From NCBI RefSeq assembly GCF_001921215.1, contig NZ_MSIF01000002.1, forward strand, positions 434,001-498,000: a stretch of 64,000 nt of DNA. Reading direction: 5' to 3'. The notes below the pieces were generated by a model. The model had not been told where the DNA came from. It worked only from the letters and a program-made list of their open reading frames with translations, and made no database searches. The stretch comes from Actinophytocola xinjiangensis. GTDB taxonomy: Bacteria > Actinomycetota > Actinomycetes > Mycobacteriales > Pseudonocardiaceae. Shown piece by piece: positions 51,521-59,355 of the stretch. The position numbers and the translations under genes were made by a program. Position 1 is the stretch's first letter; every line of letters begins with the position of its first letter.

Positions 51521-51851
51521 CGCGGCGGCCCCGGCGTTCGCGCTGGGGGATGACCAGGCCGGGGGCCTTGGCGGACGGTCCGACGTAGACGACGCCGAAC
51601 GAGTCGAAGCAGTGCACGCGCAGTTTGAGTACGAGGTCCTCGCGCAGCAGGACGAAGAACTCGTTGAGCCGTTGGAAGTCGTCGACGATGCGGTGGGTGC
51701 GGAACAGCGACTGGTCGGTCATGGCGAACAGTGCCTGGTAGACCAGCGACCGGTCGTCCTCCTCGGAGTGGGCGGTCCACGTCTCCAGCACGTCGATCCC
51801 GGTGTCGAGGCGGAAACTCATCGGCTCGGCACCGTCGGTCGGGCGGTTCAT
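51510..51851 (-). CDS. Small unknown protein opposite the third exporter
   Basis: The product has 113 residues from ATG 51851. Starts at 51917 and 51821 are possible. It contains LDTGIDVLETWTAHSEEDDRS, then a basic/aromatic strand pair LVLKLRVHCFDSFGVVYVG. There is no signal or membrane segment. Similar small proteins occur in actinobacterial clusters, possibly the DUF6235 group, but I cannot confirm that. The start region faces the operator-rich gap before the third exporter and TetR, so it may be controlled with them. Confidence 0.55.
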   Translation of the reverse strand: MNRPTDGAEPMSFRLDTGIDVLETWTAHSEEDDRSLVYQALFAMTDQSLFRTHRIVDDFQRLNEFFVLLREDLVLKLRVHCFDSFGVVYVGPSAKAPGLVIPQRERRGRRVTP

Positions 51852-51894
51852 GACGCCTACTTTCCCTGCCTGCCTCACGGGCGAATCCGTATGC

Positions 51895-51928
51895 ATAACA
51901 GTGTTCAACAAGAACATAGCGCCGTTAT
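51895..51928. promoter_or_regulatory. Putative operator pair in AT-rich divergent region
   Basis: ATAACAGTGTTCA (51895-51907) and, in opposite orientation, ATAGCGCCGTTAT (51916-51928) resemble the site at 40048 and the one at 53838. A perfect 10-bp palindrome GTTATATAAC continues at 51924-51933. This is one of the most AT-rich places in the window and lies between the unknown small gene and the third exporter. Confidence 0.6.
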
Positions 51929-52027
51929 ATAACCATTGTCAAGATGCCTGAGCATCCTCGGAGAAGCCCGTTCCGTCCGACTACTGCGAGCATGTCCAGA
52001 ACGGAGAAGTAATTACGGAGAGACGCG

Positions 52028-52105
52028 ATGACCACGTTCGAGACCGGTCAGTTTGTCGTGCGGTCCCCATTGGCGGAACCGTTATCCAGTCGGCCGATCG
52101 GCTGA
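52028..52105 (+). CDS. Candidate 25-residue leader ORF upstream of the third exporter
   Basis: ATG 52028 is preceded by GGAGAG at a good 6-nt spacing, and the frame ends with TGA at 52103-52105, 37 nt before the exporter's GTG. The peptide begins MTTFETGQFVVRSPLAEPL. It contains a TTA codon (52082), which is rare in this GC background. It has no matching family. Inferred: a regulatory leader for the exporter. It may also be a chance ORF. Confidence 0.4.
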   Translation: MTTFETGQFVVRSPLAEPLSSRPIG

Positions 52106-52142
52106 CCAGCGACCAGGACTGAGCAGGGAGAGGAATCGGAAC

Positions 52143-53753
52143 GTGAGCACAATCGACATCCCGGCACGGGCCGGCCGACGGGAATGGGCTGCACTGGCCG
52201 TACTGTCCCTGGCCGCCATGCTGATGACCTTCGACATGTTCGTGTTGTTGCTGGCGCTCCCCGACCTCAGCGCCGACCTGCGGCCGAGCACCGTCGAACA
52301 ACTCTGGATCCTGGACATCTACGGCTTCGTCGTCGGCGGCTTCCTGGTCACCATGGGAACACTGGGTGACCGCATCGGCCGGCGCCGGCTGCTGCAGCTG
52401 GGCGCGATCTTCTTCGCCGTCGCCTCGATCATCGCCGCCTACGCGCCCACCGCCGAACTGCTCATCGCCGCCCGCGCGCTGCTCGGCCTCGCCGGCGCCA
52501 CCCTCGCGCCCTCGACGCTCGCGCTGATCAGCAACATGTTCCGCGACCCGGCGCAGATGGGCCAGGCGATCGGCATCTGGGCCGGCTCGTTCGCCCTCGG
52601 CTCGATCCTCGGCCCGGTCGTCGGCGGGTTCATGCTCGCGCACTTCTGGTGGGGCTCGGTGTTCCTGATCGCCGTGCCGGTCATGGTGGTGCTGCTGGTG
52701 CTGCTGCCGATCCTCGTGCCGGAGTTCAAGAGTCCCGACGCGCCCAAACTCGACCTCGCCAGCGCGGCACTGTCCCTCGGCGCGATGCTCGGGTTCATCT
52801 ACTTCATCAAGGAGCTGTCCCGCTACGGCCTCGAACCGCTGTCCACCGCCATCGGCCTCGCCGGTGTCGCGCTGGGCATCGTGTTCGCCAAACGCCAGCT
52901 GCGCCTGGCCAACCCGATGCTGGACCTGAGCATGTTCCGCAACCGCAAGTTCAGCACCATGCTGGTCGGGTTGCTGCTCTACGGCATCGTCGGCGCGTCC
53001 TGCCTGCTGTTCATGACCCAGTTCTTCACCTCGGTGTCCAACCTGAGCCCCCTGCAGGCCGCGCTGTGCCTGCTGCCGGGCATGGTCGTCGCCGTCGCCA
53101 GCTCCATGATCGCGCCGCTGGTCGCCCGCCGGGTCCGCCCGGCCTACCTCATCGGCTACGGCCTGTTCGGCGTCGCGGCCGCGTTCATCTGGTTCTCCCA
53201 GATCGACGCGACCTCCGGGCCGCTGCCGCTGATCATCGGCTACGCCATCATCGGGCTGTGCGACGGGCCGCTGGTGTCGCTGGGCACTGGGCTGGTCATC
53301 AGCGCGGCCCCGCCGGAGAAGGCCGGCCAGTCCTCGTCGATGGCCCAGGTGTCCAACGAGGCCGGCGCCGCGCTGGGCGTCGCCCTGCTCGGCAGCGTCG
53401 GCTCCCTGGTCTACATCAGCCAGCTCGATGCCACGATGCCCGCCGACGTCCCGGCCGCGGCCGCCGACGCCGCCCGGGAGAACGTCGCCGGCGCGGTCGC
53501 CGAGGCCGGCCAGCTCGCCGAACCGGCCCGCACCGACCTGCTCGACGTGGCCAGGGACGCCTTCACCTCCGGGGTGAACGTCTTCGGCTGGGTCGCGGCG
53601 GTCGTGGTGGTGGCCGCGGCCGTGTTCATCATCGGCACGCTCAAGCACGTGCCACCGATGAGCGAGGTCGAGGAGCAGGGCCAGGACCAGGATCCGGATG
53701 GTGCGCAGGCGGCCGAGGGTGCGGCCGTCGGGGCATCGGACCAGGTCAAGTAG
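52143..53753 (+). CDS. DHA2-family MFS exporter (14 TM), third copy
   Basis: Start GTG 52143 with GGGAGAGGA upstream gives 536 residues. It is closest in layout to the exporter at 16883: REWAALAVLSLAAMLMTFDMFVLLLALPDLSADL, VEQLWILDIYGFVVGGFLVTMG, GDRIGRRRLLQLG and KAGQSSSMAQVSNEAGAALG. The acidic, Gln-rich tail is cytosolic. The upstream gap has operator-like sites and a leader ORF, and a TetR gene follows after a hairpin. Inferred: product efflux controlled by that TetR. Confidence 0.9.
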   Translation: MSTIDIPARAGRREWAALAVLSLAAMLMTFDMFVLLLALPDLSADLRPSTVEQLWILDIYGFVVGGFLVTMGTLGDRIGRRRLLQLGAIFFAVASIIAAYAPTAELLIAARALLGLAGATLAPSTLALISNMFRDPAQMGQAIGIWAGSFALGSILGPVVGGFMLAHFWWGSVFLIAVPVMVVLLVLLPILVPEFKSPDAPKLDLASAALSLGAMLGFIYFIKELSRYGLEPLSTAIGLAGVALGIVFAKRQLRLANPMLDLSMFRNRKFSTMLVGLLLYGIVGASCLLFMTQFFTSVSNLSPLQAALCLLPGMVVAVASSMIAPLVARRVRPAYLIGYGLFGVAAAFIWFSQIDATSGPLPLIIGYAIIGLCDGPLVSLGTGLVISAAPPEKAGQSSSMAQVSNEAGAALGVALLGSVGSLVYISQLDATMPADVPAAAADAARENVAGAVAEAGQLAEPARTDLLDVARDAFTSGVNVFGWVAAVVVVAAAVFIIGTLKHVPPMSEVEEQGQDQDPDGAQAAEGAAVGASDQVK

Positions 53754-53768
53754 GAGCGCTGGTCGTCG

Positions 53769-53796
53769 ACGCCGGGCCCTGGTGGGGGCCCGGCGT
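53769..53796. terminator. Hairpin terminator
   Basis: An 11-bp stem with a 6-nt loop (53769-53779 with 53786-53796) lies just after the exporter stop and before the TetR operator. Confidence 0.7.
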
Positions 53797-53837
53797 TCGG
53801 CTGTTCCGGGTGGCCTGGGTGGACCGATAGCGAGGTG

Positions 53838-53850
53838 ATAGCACCGTTAT
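53838..53850. promoter_or_regulatory. Putative TetR autoregulatory operator
   Basis: ATAGCACCGTTAT differs from ATAGCGCCGTTAT at 51916 by one base and matches the reverse complement of ATAACTGTGTTAT at 40048 in 11 of 13 positions. It overlaps the start codon of the TetR gene. Confidence 0.6.
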
Positions 53851-54523
53851 GTACCGTAAAAACGTGCCGAGGAAACCGGATCCGAACGTTCGTTCGACGC
53901 TCATCGAGGTCGCCGCGCGCCTGCTCGCCGAGGACGGCCCGCAGGCGCTGTCGACCAGGCGGGTGGCGGCCGACGCGGACACCTCCACCATGGCCGTGTA
54001 CACCCATTTCGGCAGCATGAGCGGGCTGGTGCGGGAGATCGTCTACGAGGGCTTCGCCCGGCTCCAGGACTACTTCAGCCAGATCAAGGAGACCGACGAC
54101 CCGGTCTCGGACCTGTGCGTGCACGGCCGGGCCTACCGGCGCAACGCGCTGGCCAACCCCCACCTGTACGCGGTGATGTTCGGCGGCGAGTCGCTGTCGG
54201 GCTTCGAGCTCAGCGAGGAGGACCGCCAGCACGGCCGGTACGTGCTGGCCAGCATCGTCGGCTGCGTCGGCCGCTGCGTCGAGCAGGGGCGCTTCCGCCA
54301 GGCCGACCCGGGGATGGTCGCCCACCACATGTGGTTCGCCATGCACGGGCTGGTCAACCTGGAGCTGGGGGACTACCTGATCGAGCCGTGGGGGGCCCAG
54401 GAGTGCTTCGAGAGCCAGCTCGTCACGCTGGTCGTCGGCGCTGGTGACGGCCTTGACCTGGCGACCCGTTCGGTCGCCGAGTCGGCGCAGCGGCTGGACG
54501 CGGAGCTGGGGATCAGGGCGTAG
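53849..54523 (+). CDS. TetR-family transcriptional regulator
   Basis: The protein has 224 residues. The ATG at 53849 lies within the putative operator. A GTG at 53864 is an alternative start. The N-terminal helix-turn-helix is RSTLIEVAARLLAEDGPQALSTRRVAADADTSTMAVYTHFGSMSGLVREI, the canonical TetR DNA-binding domain. The C-terminal ligand domain contains AHHMWFAMHGLVNLELGDYL. Inferred: represses the third exporter, itself and the IGPS-like operon through ATAAC-type palindromes, and is released by a pathway compound. Confidence 0.88.
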   Translation: MYRKNVPRKPDPNVRSTLIEVAARLLAEDGPQALSTRRVAADADTSTMAVYTHFGSMSGLVREIVYEGFARLQDYFSQIKETDDPVSDLCVHGRAYRRNALANPHLYAVMFGGESLSGFELSEEDRQHGRYVLASIVGCVGRCVEQGRFRQADPGMVAHHMWFAMHGLVNLELGDYLIEPWGAQECFESQLVTLVVGAGDGLDLATRSVAESAQRLDAELGIRA

Positions 54524-54555
54524 AATCGCGGCCCGTCGCGGGCTACTGTGGAGTA

Positions 54556-56040
54556 GTGAACGACGTCGACGTGCTGATCGTGGGTGCCGGGCTCTCCGGC
54601 ATCGGCGCCGCCTGTCACCTGTCCCGCGAGTGCCCCGACCGCAGCTACGCGGTGCTGGAGGCCCGGGACGCGATCGGCGGCACCTGGGACCTGTTCCGTT
54701 ACCCCGGGGTGCGCTCCGACTCCGACATGTTCACCCTCGGTTACTCCTTCCGGCCGTGGACCAAGTCCAAGTCGATGGCCGACGGTCCGTCGATCCGCGA
54801 GTACGTTCGGGACACGGCCCACGAGTACGGCGTCGACCGCCGGATCCGCTTCGGCCACAAGGTCGTCGCCGCGCACTGGTCCTCCGAGGACAACCGGTGG
54901 ACCGTGCACGCGGTCCACCACACCCCCGAAGGCGACCGTGACGTCGTCCTGACCTGCACGTTCCTGTTCGTCTGCTCCGGCTACTACCGCTACGACAAGG
55001 GCTACACCCCCGACCTGCCCGGCCTCGACCGGTTCGCCGGCCCGGTCGTGCACCCCCAGCACTGGCCCGCCGACCTCGACTACACCGGCCAGCGGGTCGT
55101 GGTGATCGGCAGCGGCGCGACGGCCGTGACCCTGGTGCCGTCGATGGCCGACACCGCCGCCCACGTCACGATGCTCCAACGCTCGCCCAGCTACGTACTG
55201 TCACTGCCGGCGGTCGACCCGATCGCCAGGCTGCTGCGCGGCCGGCTGCCGCTGAACGTGCTGTACCCGATCGTGCGGTGGAAGAACGTGCTGTCCGCGC
55301 AGGCCGCGTTCCAGCTCTCCCGGCGCGCCCCGAAGGTGATGAAGTCGTTGCTGCGCAAGGCAGCCCAGCGGGTGCTGCCGGCCGGCTACGACGTCGACAC
55401 CCACTTCCGGCCGCGCTACGACCCGTGGGACCAGCGCATGTGCTTCGTCCCCGACGGCGACCTGTTCCGCGCGGTGCGCGAGGGCCGGGCGTCGATCGTG
55501 ACCGACCGCATCGCCGGCTTCACCGCCGGCGGCATCACCCTGGAGTCCGGCGACGAGTTGCCGGCCGACGTCGTCGTCACCGCCACCGGCCTGAACCTGC
55601 TGGCCATCGGCGGGATGTCGCTGACCGTCGACGGCCAGCCGGTGGAGCTGGGAGACACGTTGGCGTACAAGGGGATGATGCTCTCCGGCGTGCCGAACTT
55701 CGCGCTGACGATCGGGTACACGAACGCGTCGTGGACGCTCAAGGCGGACCTGGTGGCCCGGTACGTGTGCCGGCTGCTCAACCACCTGGCGGCCACCGGC
55801 CACCGCAGCGCGACACCGGCACCGCCGCCCGGCACGTCGGCCGAGGTTCCGTTGGTCGACCTGCACTCCGGCTACGTGCTGCGCAGCATCGACGCACTGC
55901 CCAAACAGGGCCGCTCGGCGCCGTGGCGCCTCTACCAGAACTACCCCCGCGACGTGCTGCTGATGCGGTACGGACCGGTCGACGACCAGATGGTGTTCGA
56001 CCAGACCCCCGCCCGTGTCCTGAGTGGACAGACGCGGTGA
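54556..56040 (+). CDS. Class B flavin monooxygenase (Baeyer-Villiger type)
   Basis: The product has 494 residues from GTG. FAD motif VGAGLSGIGAACHLSRE is at the start, the Baeyer-Villiger fingerprint FxGxxxHxxxWP appears as FAGPVVHPQHWP (about 159-170), and the NADPH motif is VVIGSGATAVTLVPSM. GGTWDLFRYPGVRSDSDMFT is typical of EtaA-like enzymes. Known: they insert oxygen next to ketones or oxidise N and S. Its stop overlaps the following hydrolase (GTGA), a pairing in which the ester or lactone formed is cleaved. Confidence 0.9.
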   Translation: MNDVDVLIVGAGLSGIGAACHLSRECPDRSYAVLEARDAIGGTWDLFRYPGVRSDSDMFTLGYSFRPWTKSKSMADGPSIREYVRDTAHEYGVDRRIRFGHKVVAAHWSSEDNRWTVHAVHHTPEGDRDVVLTCTFLFVCSGYYRYDKGYTPDLPGLDRFAGPVVHPQHWPADLDYTGQRVVVIGSGATAVTLVPSMADTAAHVTMLQRSPSYVLSLPAVDPIARLLRGRLPLNVLYPIVRWKNVLSAQAAFQLSRRAPKVMKSLLRKAAQRVLPAGYDVDTHFRPRYDPWDQRMCFVPDGDLFRAVREGRASIVTDRIAGFTAGGITLESGDELPADVVVTATGLNLLAIGGMSLTVDGQPVELGDTLAYKGMMLSGVPNFALTIGYTNASWTLKADLVARYVCRLLNHLAATGHRSATPAPPPGTSAEVPLVDLHSGYVLRSIDALPKQGRSAPWRLYQNYPRDVLLMRYGPVDDQMVFDQTPARVLSGQTR

Positions 56041-56900
56041 GCACGCTCCAGGTCGACGGCCGGACCGTGCACTACCGGGACACCGGTGACGGCCCGCCGG
56101 TGCTGCTGCTGCACGGGATCATGCGCAGCCTCGACGACTGGACCGAACAGCACGCGCTGCTCGCCGGCCACCGGGTGATCAGCCTCGACCTGGCCGGCTT
56201 CGGCGAGTCCGACCCGCTGCCCGGGCGCACCACCCTGCCGCCGCTGGCCGACCACGTCCTGGCCTTCCTCGACGCACTGGGGGAGACCCGGCCGATGCAC
56301 GTCATCGGCAACTCGCTGGGCGGGGCCGTCGCGATGCTGCTGTCGCTGCGCCGGCCGGACCGGGTACGCAGCCTGGTCCTGGTGGCCAGCGCGGGCTTCG
56401 GGCGCGAGGTGACCGTCGCGTTGCGGATCCTGGCGGTGCGGCCACTGGGACGTCTGCTGCTGCGGCCCTCCCGCACGGCGGCCTACCGGGCCGAGCGGGC
56501 GATCTTCCGCGACCGCCGGTACGTGACCGACGAACGTGTCACGCGTGGATACACGCTGGCCGGTCGACCGCACGGGGCGCGGGTCATGCTCGAACTCAGC
56601 CGTTCCCTCGGCACGATCCGGGGCGTGCGGCGGTTGTGGCGTGACGCGGTCCTCCGGGCGGTCGCCGCGGCGCCGGTGCCCACGCTGGTGGTGTGGGGAT
56701 CCGACGATCTGATCCTTCCGGCCAGTCACCTGGACCACGCGCACGCCGCGTTGCCCCACGTGAGGACCCAGCTGTTCGCCGATACCGGGCACATGCCGCA
56801 GATCGAGCGGGCCGAGGAGTTCGCCGAGCTGGTCCGGACGTTCTGGGTCGAGGACGTCGGTCAGGGGAGTTCGCCTGGTCGCGCGGTGTCGTCCAGGTAG
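56037..56900 (+). CDS. Alpha/beta hydrolase coupled to the Baeyer-Villiger-type enzyme
   Basis: Start GTG 56037 overlaps the monooxygenase stop, giving 287 residues. Features are LLLHGIMRSLDDW (oxyanion), GNSLGGA with the nucleophile serine, VVWGSDDLILP (acid) and DTGHMPQIE (catalytic His), so the triad is complete. Known: such enzymes hydrolyse esters, lactones or meta-cleavage products. Inferred: acts on the oxygenated product of its partner. Its last 40 bp overlap the opposing gene's 3' end. Confidence 0.88.
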   Translation: MSTLQVDGRTVHYRDTGDGPPVLLLHGIMRSLDDWTEQHALLAGHRVISLDLAGFGESDPLPGRTTLPPLADHVLAFLDALGETRPMHVIGNSLGGAVAMLLSLRRPDRVRSLVLVASAGFGREVTVALRILAVRPLGRLLLRPSRTAAYRAERAIFRDRRYVTDERVTRGYTLAGRPHGARVMLELSRSLGTIRGVRRLWRDAVLRAVAAAPVPTLVVWGSDDLILPASHLDHAHAALPHVRTQLFADTGHMPQIERAEEFAELVRTFWVEDVGQGSSPGRAVSSR

Positions 56901-57652
56901 CGCAGGCCGTCGTTGAGCGAGTTGGCCGGGTCGCGTTGGAGGTGGCTGGCCCAGTCGGGCCAGCCTTCTTCCCGGAGCCAGGCGTAGCAGGCCAGGGCGT
57001 AGCAGAACTGGGGTTCCGACAGGAAGCCGATGCGGTCGATCTGGCGTCTGACGTCGATGTACTGGGGGAAGACGTTGACGTACTGCCCTGCCCTGTTCGG
57101 GTTGTCGCGGTCGGTGAACTGGATGATCGACCTGGCCTCGAAGCTGGCGTTGACACTGAAGACTCCGGCGCCGTAGTAGACGGTGAGCAGATCGGCGAGT
57201 TGTTCGTGGTCGCGGCGCCGGGTGGTGACGCGCTCCTCACCGAGTAGCCGCACGTGTGCCAACTGGTGGGCCAGGCGCGCGACGATCCGGAACGGGTCGG
57301 CGGCGTAGTAGCTGTCGACCTGAACCAGGACCAGGCCCTGCTCCCGCCGATAGCACTCCACCGGTGGGCGGGTCACCCCGACCGTCGAGATCAGCGCGGC
57401 CAGGTCCTCGTCCTGGAACGTCAACCGCACCACGGACGGATCGACGGACAGCCGTTCGCGCAACGCGTCGAACAGTGTGCGGACCTCGTCCGCTGTGCCC
57501 GAATAGTCCCTCGGGATCACGGCAGGTGTCGGCAACAGCGGGTCCGCGTGTAACGGATCGTCGCCGAACTCCTTGCGGAACCAGGCGAACGACTCCTCGA
57601 TCCAGGTGCCGACCTCCGCGTCGATCGGGCACTTGCGACGGAACCACCCCAT
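56861..57652 (-). CDS. Unknown protein with HQLAH metallopeptidase-like motif
   Basis: I take ATG 57652, giving 263 residues. The frame is open much further upstream without codon support. A central stretch RLAHQLAHVRLLGEE has H129 and H133 as in zinc gluzincins, but the catalytic Glu of HExxH is Gln130. RRRDHEQLADLL follows, with possible third ligands (D148, E150 or D154). There is no signal peptide. Related actinobacterial proteins usually carry an intact Glu in my recollection, which I could not check. The function is not assigned. It overlaps the upstream hydrolase tail-to-tail, marking the likely right border of the cluster. Confidence 0.6.
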   Translation of the reverse strand: MGWFRRKCPIDAEVGTWIEESFAWFRKEFGDDPLHADPLLPTPAVIPRDYSGTADEVRTLFDALRERLSVDPSVVRLTFQDEDLAALISTVGVTRPPVECYRREQGLVLVQVDSYYAADPFRIVARLAHQLAHVRLLGEERVTTRRRDHEQLADLLTVYYGAGVFSVNASFEARSIIQFTDRDNPNRAGQYVNVFPQYIDVRRQIDRIGFLSEPQFCYALACYAWLREEGWPDWASHLQRDPANSLNDGLRYLDDTARPGELP

Positions 57653-57745
57653 GCCGGCCGACGGTAACGCGCGACCGGGCCGCTCGCGGACGGTTCGGCG
57701 ATACCGACGGTATTCCTCGCGGCGTTCGGCGGGTACGGTGCCCGC

Positions 57746-58561
57746 ATGTCCCCATCCGGCCCGTACCAGGGCGAACCAGGGCGGCAGCCGTACGGCCGGC
57801 CGCCGGCGTACCCTCCGCAGCAGCAGTACGGGGGGTACCAGGAGCCCGGCTACCGCGAGCCCTACCAGCAGCAGGACCCCTACCGCCAGCCGCCGCAGAG
57901 ACCAGCGGCGGGGCCGCCGCCGTCCTACGACGACGAGCGCGGCGGTGGCTTCCGGATCCCGGGTATCGGCCTGGTTCTCACGGTGCTCGGGCTGGTCGTG
58001 CAGGTGCTGTGCCTGCTGATCCTGCCGTGGGTGTCGGCCTCGGCCGCCGGTGGCGAGCCGATCTCGCTGCCCGAACTGTGGGACGCGGTCACCGACGCCG
58101 GCGCCAGCGGCTTCGGCGGCTGGTACGTCGTGCTGTTCACCTACCCGCTGGCGGCGCTCGGCGTGCTGCTCGCCCTCGTCTCGGTCCTCGAGTCGGTGGC
58201 GATGAAGTTCGTGTGGGCCGGGCTGGCGATCGTCGGGGTCGGCTACCTGGTGCTGCGCTACGGCCTGCTGGAGATGTTCGGCGAGGGCGGGGTCGACCTG
58301 TCCCGCCAGGAACTCACCACCGTGGTCGTCGCGGTCGCCGTGCTGGTGCTGGTGATCTTCATGCTGCGCACGGCGATGGTGTGGTTCCGGCGGATCGCCG
58401 GGATCGTGCTGCTGGTGATCGCCGGCGTGCACATCTACGCCGTGCAGGACTTCGCGCCCGAGTCCGAGTCGCTGAGCATCGGCGCCTACGGGCCCGCGCT
58501 GGGCTACGTGATCAGCGGCGTCGCCGCCATCATCGGCCCGCGCCGGCTCATCCCGGGCTGA
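57746..58561 (+). CDS. Integral membrane protein with Pro/Gln/Tyr-rich N-terminal tail
   Basis: The product has 271 residues. Residues 1-70 are low-complexity (repeated PYQ, YGGYQEPGY and QQQDPY patterns), as in actinobacterial membrane proteins with disordered cytosolic tails. Five or six hydrophobic helices follow, beginning GIGLVLTVLGLVVQVLCLLILPW. It is not a known transporter. It probably belongs to the chromosomal background rather than to the cluster, and it is followed by a hairpin. Confidence 0.75.
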   Translation: MSPSGPYQGEPGRQPYGRPPAYPPQQQYGGYQEPGYREPYQQQDPYRQPPQRPAAGPPPSYDDERGGGFRIPGIGLVLTVLGLVVQVLCLLILPWVSASAAGGEPISLPELWDAVTDAGASGFGGWYVVLFTYPLAALGVLLALVSVLESVAMKFVWAGLAIVGVGYLVLRYGLLEMFGEGGVDLSRQELTTVVVAVAVLVLVIFMLRTAMVWFRRIAGIVLLVIAGVHIYAVQDFAPESESLSIGAYGPALGYVISGVAAIIGPRRLIPG

Positions 58562-58566
58562 GCACC

Positions 58567-58601
58567 CCGGTGCGGCCCCGTTTCTCCCGGGGCCGCACCG
58601 G
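58567..58601. terminator. Hairpin terminator
   Basis: A 14-bp perfect stem (58567-58580 with 58588-58601) with a 7-nt loop follows the membrane-protein gene. Confidence 0.8.
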
Positions 58602-58622
58602 CCCGTGTGGTATCGATGACCC

Positions 58623-59354
58623 ATGTCGACACCCAGGATCGCACTGGTGACCGGCGGCGGCAGCGGTCTTGGCCGCCGGATCGCCACCACCCTGGCCGAG
58701 GCCGGCTACGAGGTGGTGGTGGCCGGCCGCCACGTCGAGACCCTGGCCGCCGTGCCCGGCACCACACCGTTCGTCGCCGACGTGACGTCCGGGTCGTCGG
58801 TACGAGCGCTGTTCGACCACGTCGCCACCATCCACGGCCGACTGGACGTCCTGGTGAACAACGCCGGCGTCTTCGGCACCGGCGGCCCCCTGACCGACGT
58901 GTCCGAACAGGACTGGCAACAGGTCGTCGACACCAACCTGACCGGGACGTTCCGCTGCGCCCAGGCAGCGTTCCGCCTGATGAGCACCCAGGTTCCGCGC
59001 GGCGGCCGCATCATCAACAACGGCTCGGTGTCCGCGCACGTCCCCCGCCCCGGCGCGGTCGCCTACACGGCGACGAAACACGCCGTCACCGGCCTGACGA
59101 AAGCGCTGTCGCTGGAGGGCAGGGCCCACGACATCGCCTGCGGCCAGATCGACATCGGCAACGCCGCCAGCGCCATGACCGCCGACTTCTCCACCGGAGT
59201 CCCCCAGGCCGACGGCACGGTGCGCGCCGAACCGGTCATGGACCCCCAACACGTCGCCGACGCGGTGCTGCACATGGCCGAACTGCCACTGTCGGCCAAC
59301 ATCCAGTTCCTGACGCTGATGGCCACCACCATGCCCTACATCGGCCGGGGCTAG
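58623..59354 (+). CDS. Short-chain dehydrogenase/reductase
   Basis: This 243-residue classical SDR has cofactor motif [13 protein letters not shown] (9-21), NNAG at about 80, catalytic Ser in NNGSVSAH, and YTATK as the YxxxK pair. The substrate cannot be predicted. It is separated by a terminator from the membrane protein and convergent with the RNA-repair genes, so its membership in the cluster is doubtful. Confidence 0.88.
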   Translation: MSTPRIALVTGGGSGLGRRIATTLAEAGYEVVVAGRHVETLAAVPGTTPFVADVTSGSSVRALFDHVATIHGRLDVLVNNAGVFGTGGPLTDVSEQDWQQVVDTNLTGTFRCAQAAFRLMSTQVPRGGRIINNGSVSAHVPRPGAVAYTATKHAVTGLTKALSLEGRAHDIACGQIDIGNAASAMTADFSTGVPQADGTVRAEPVMDPQHVADAVLHMAELPLSANIQFLTLMATTMPYIGRG

Positions 59355-59355
59355 G

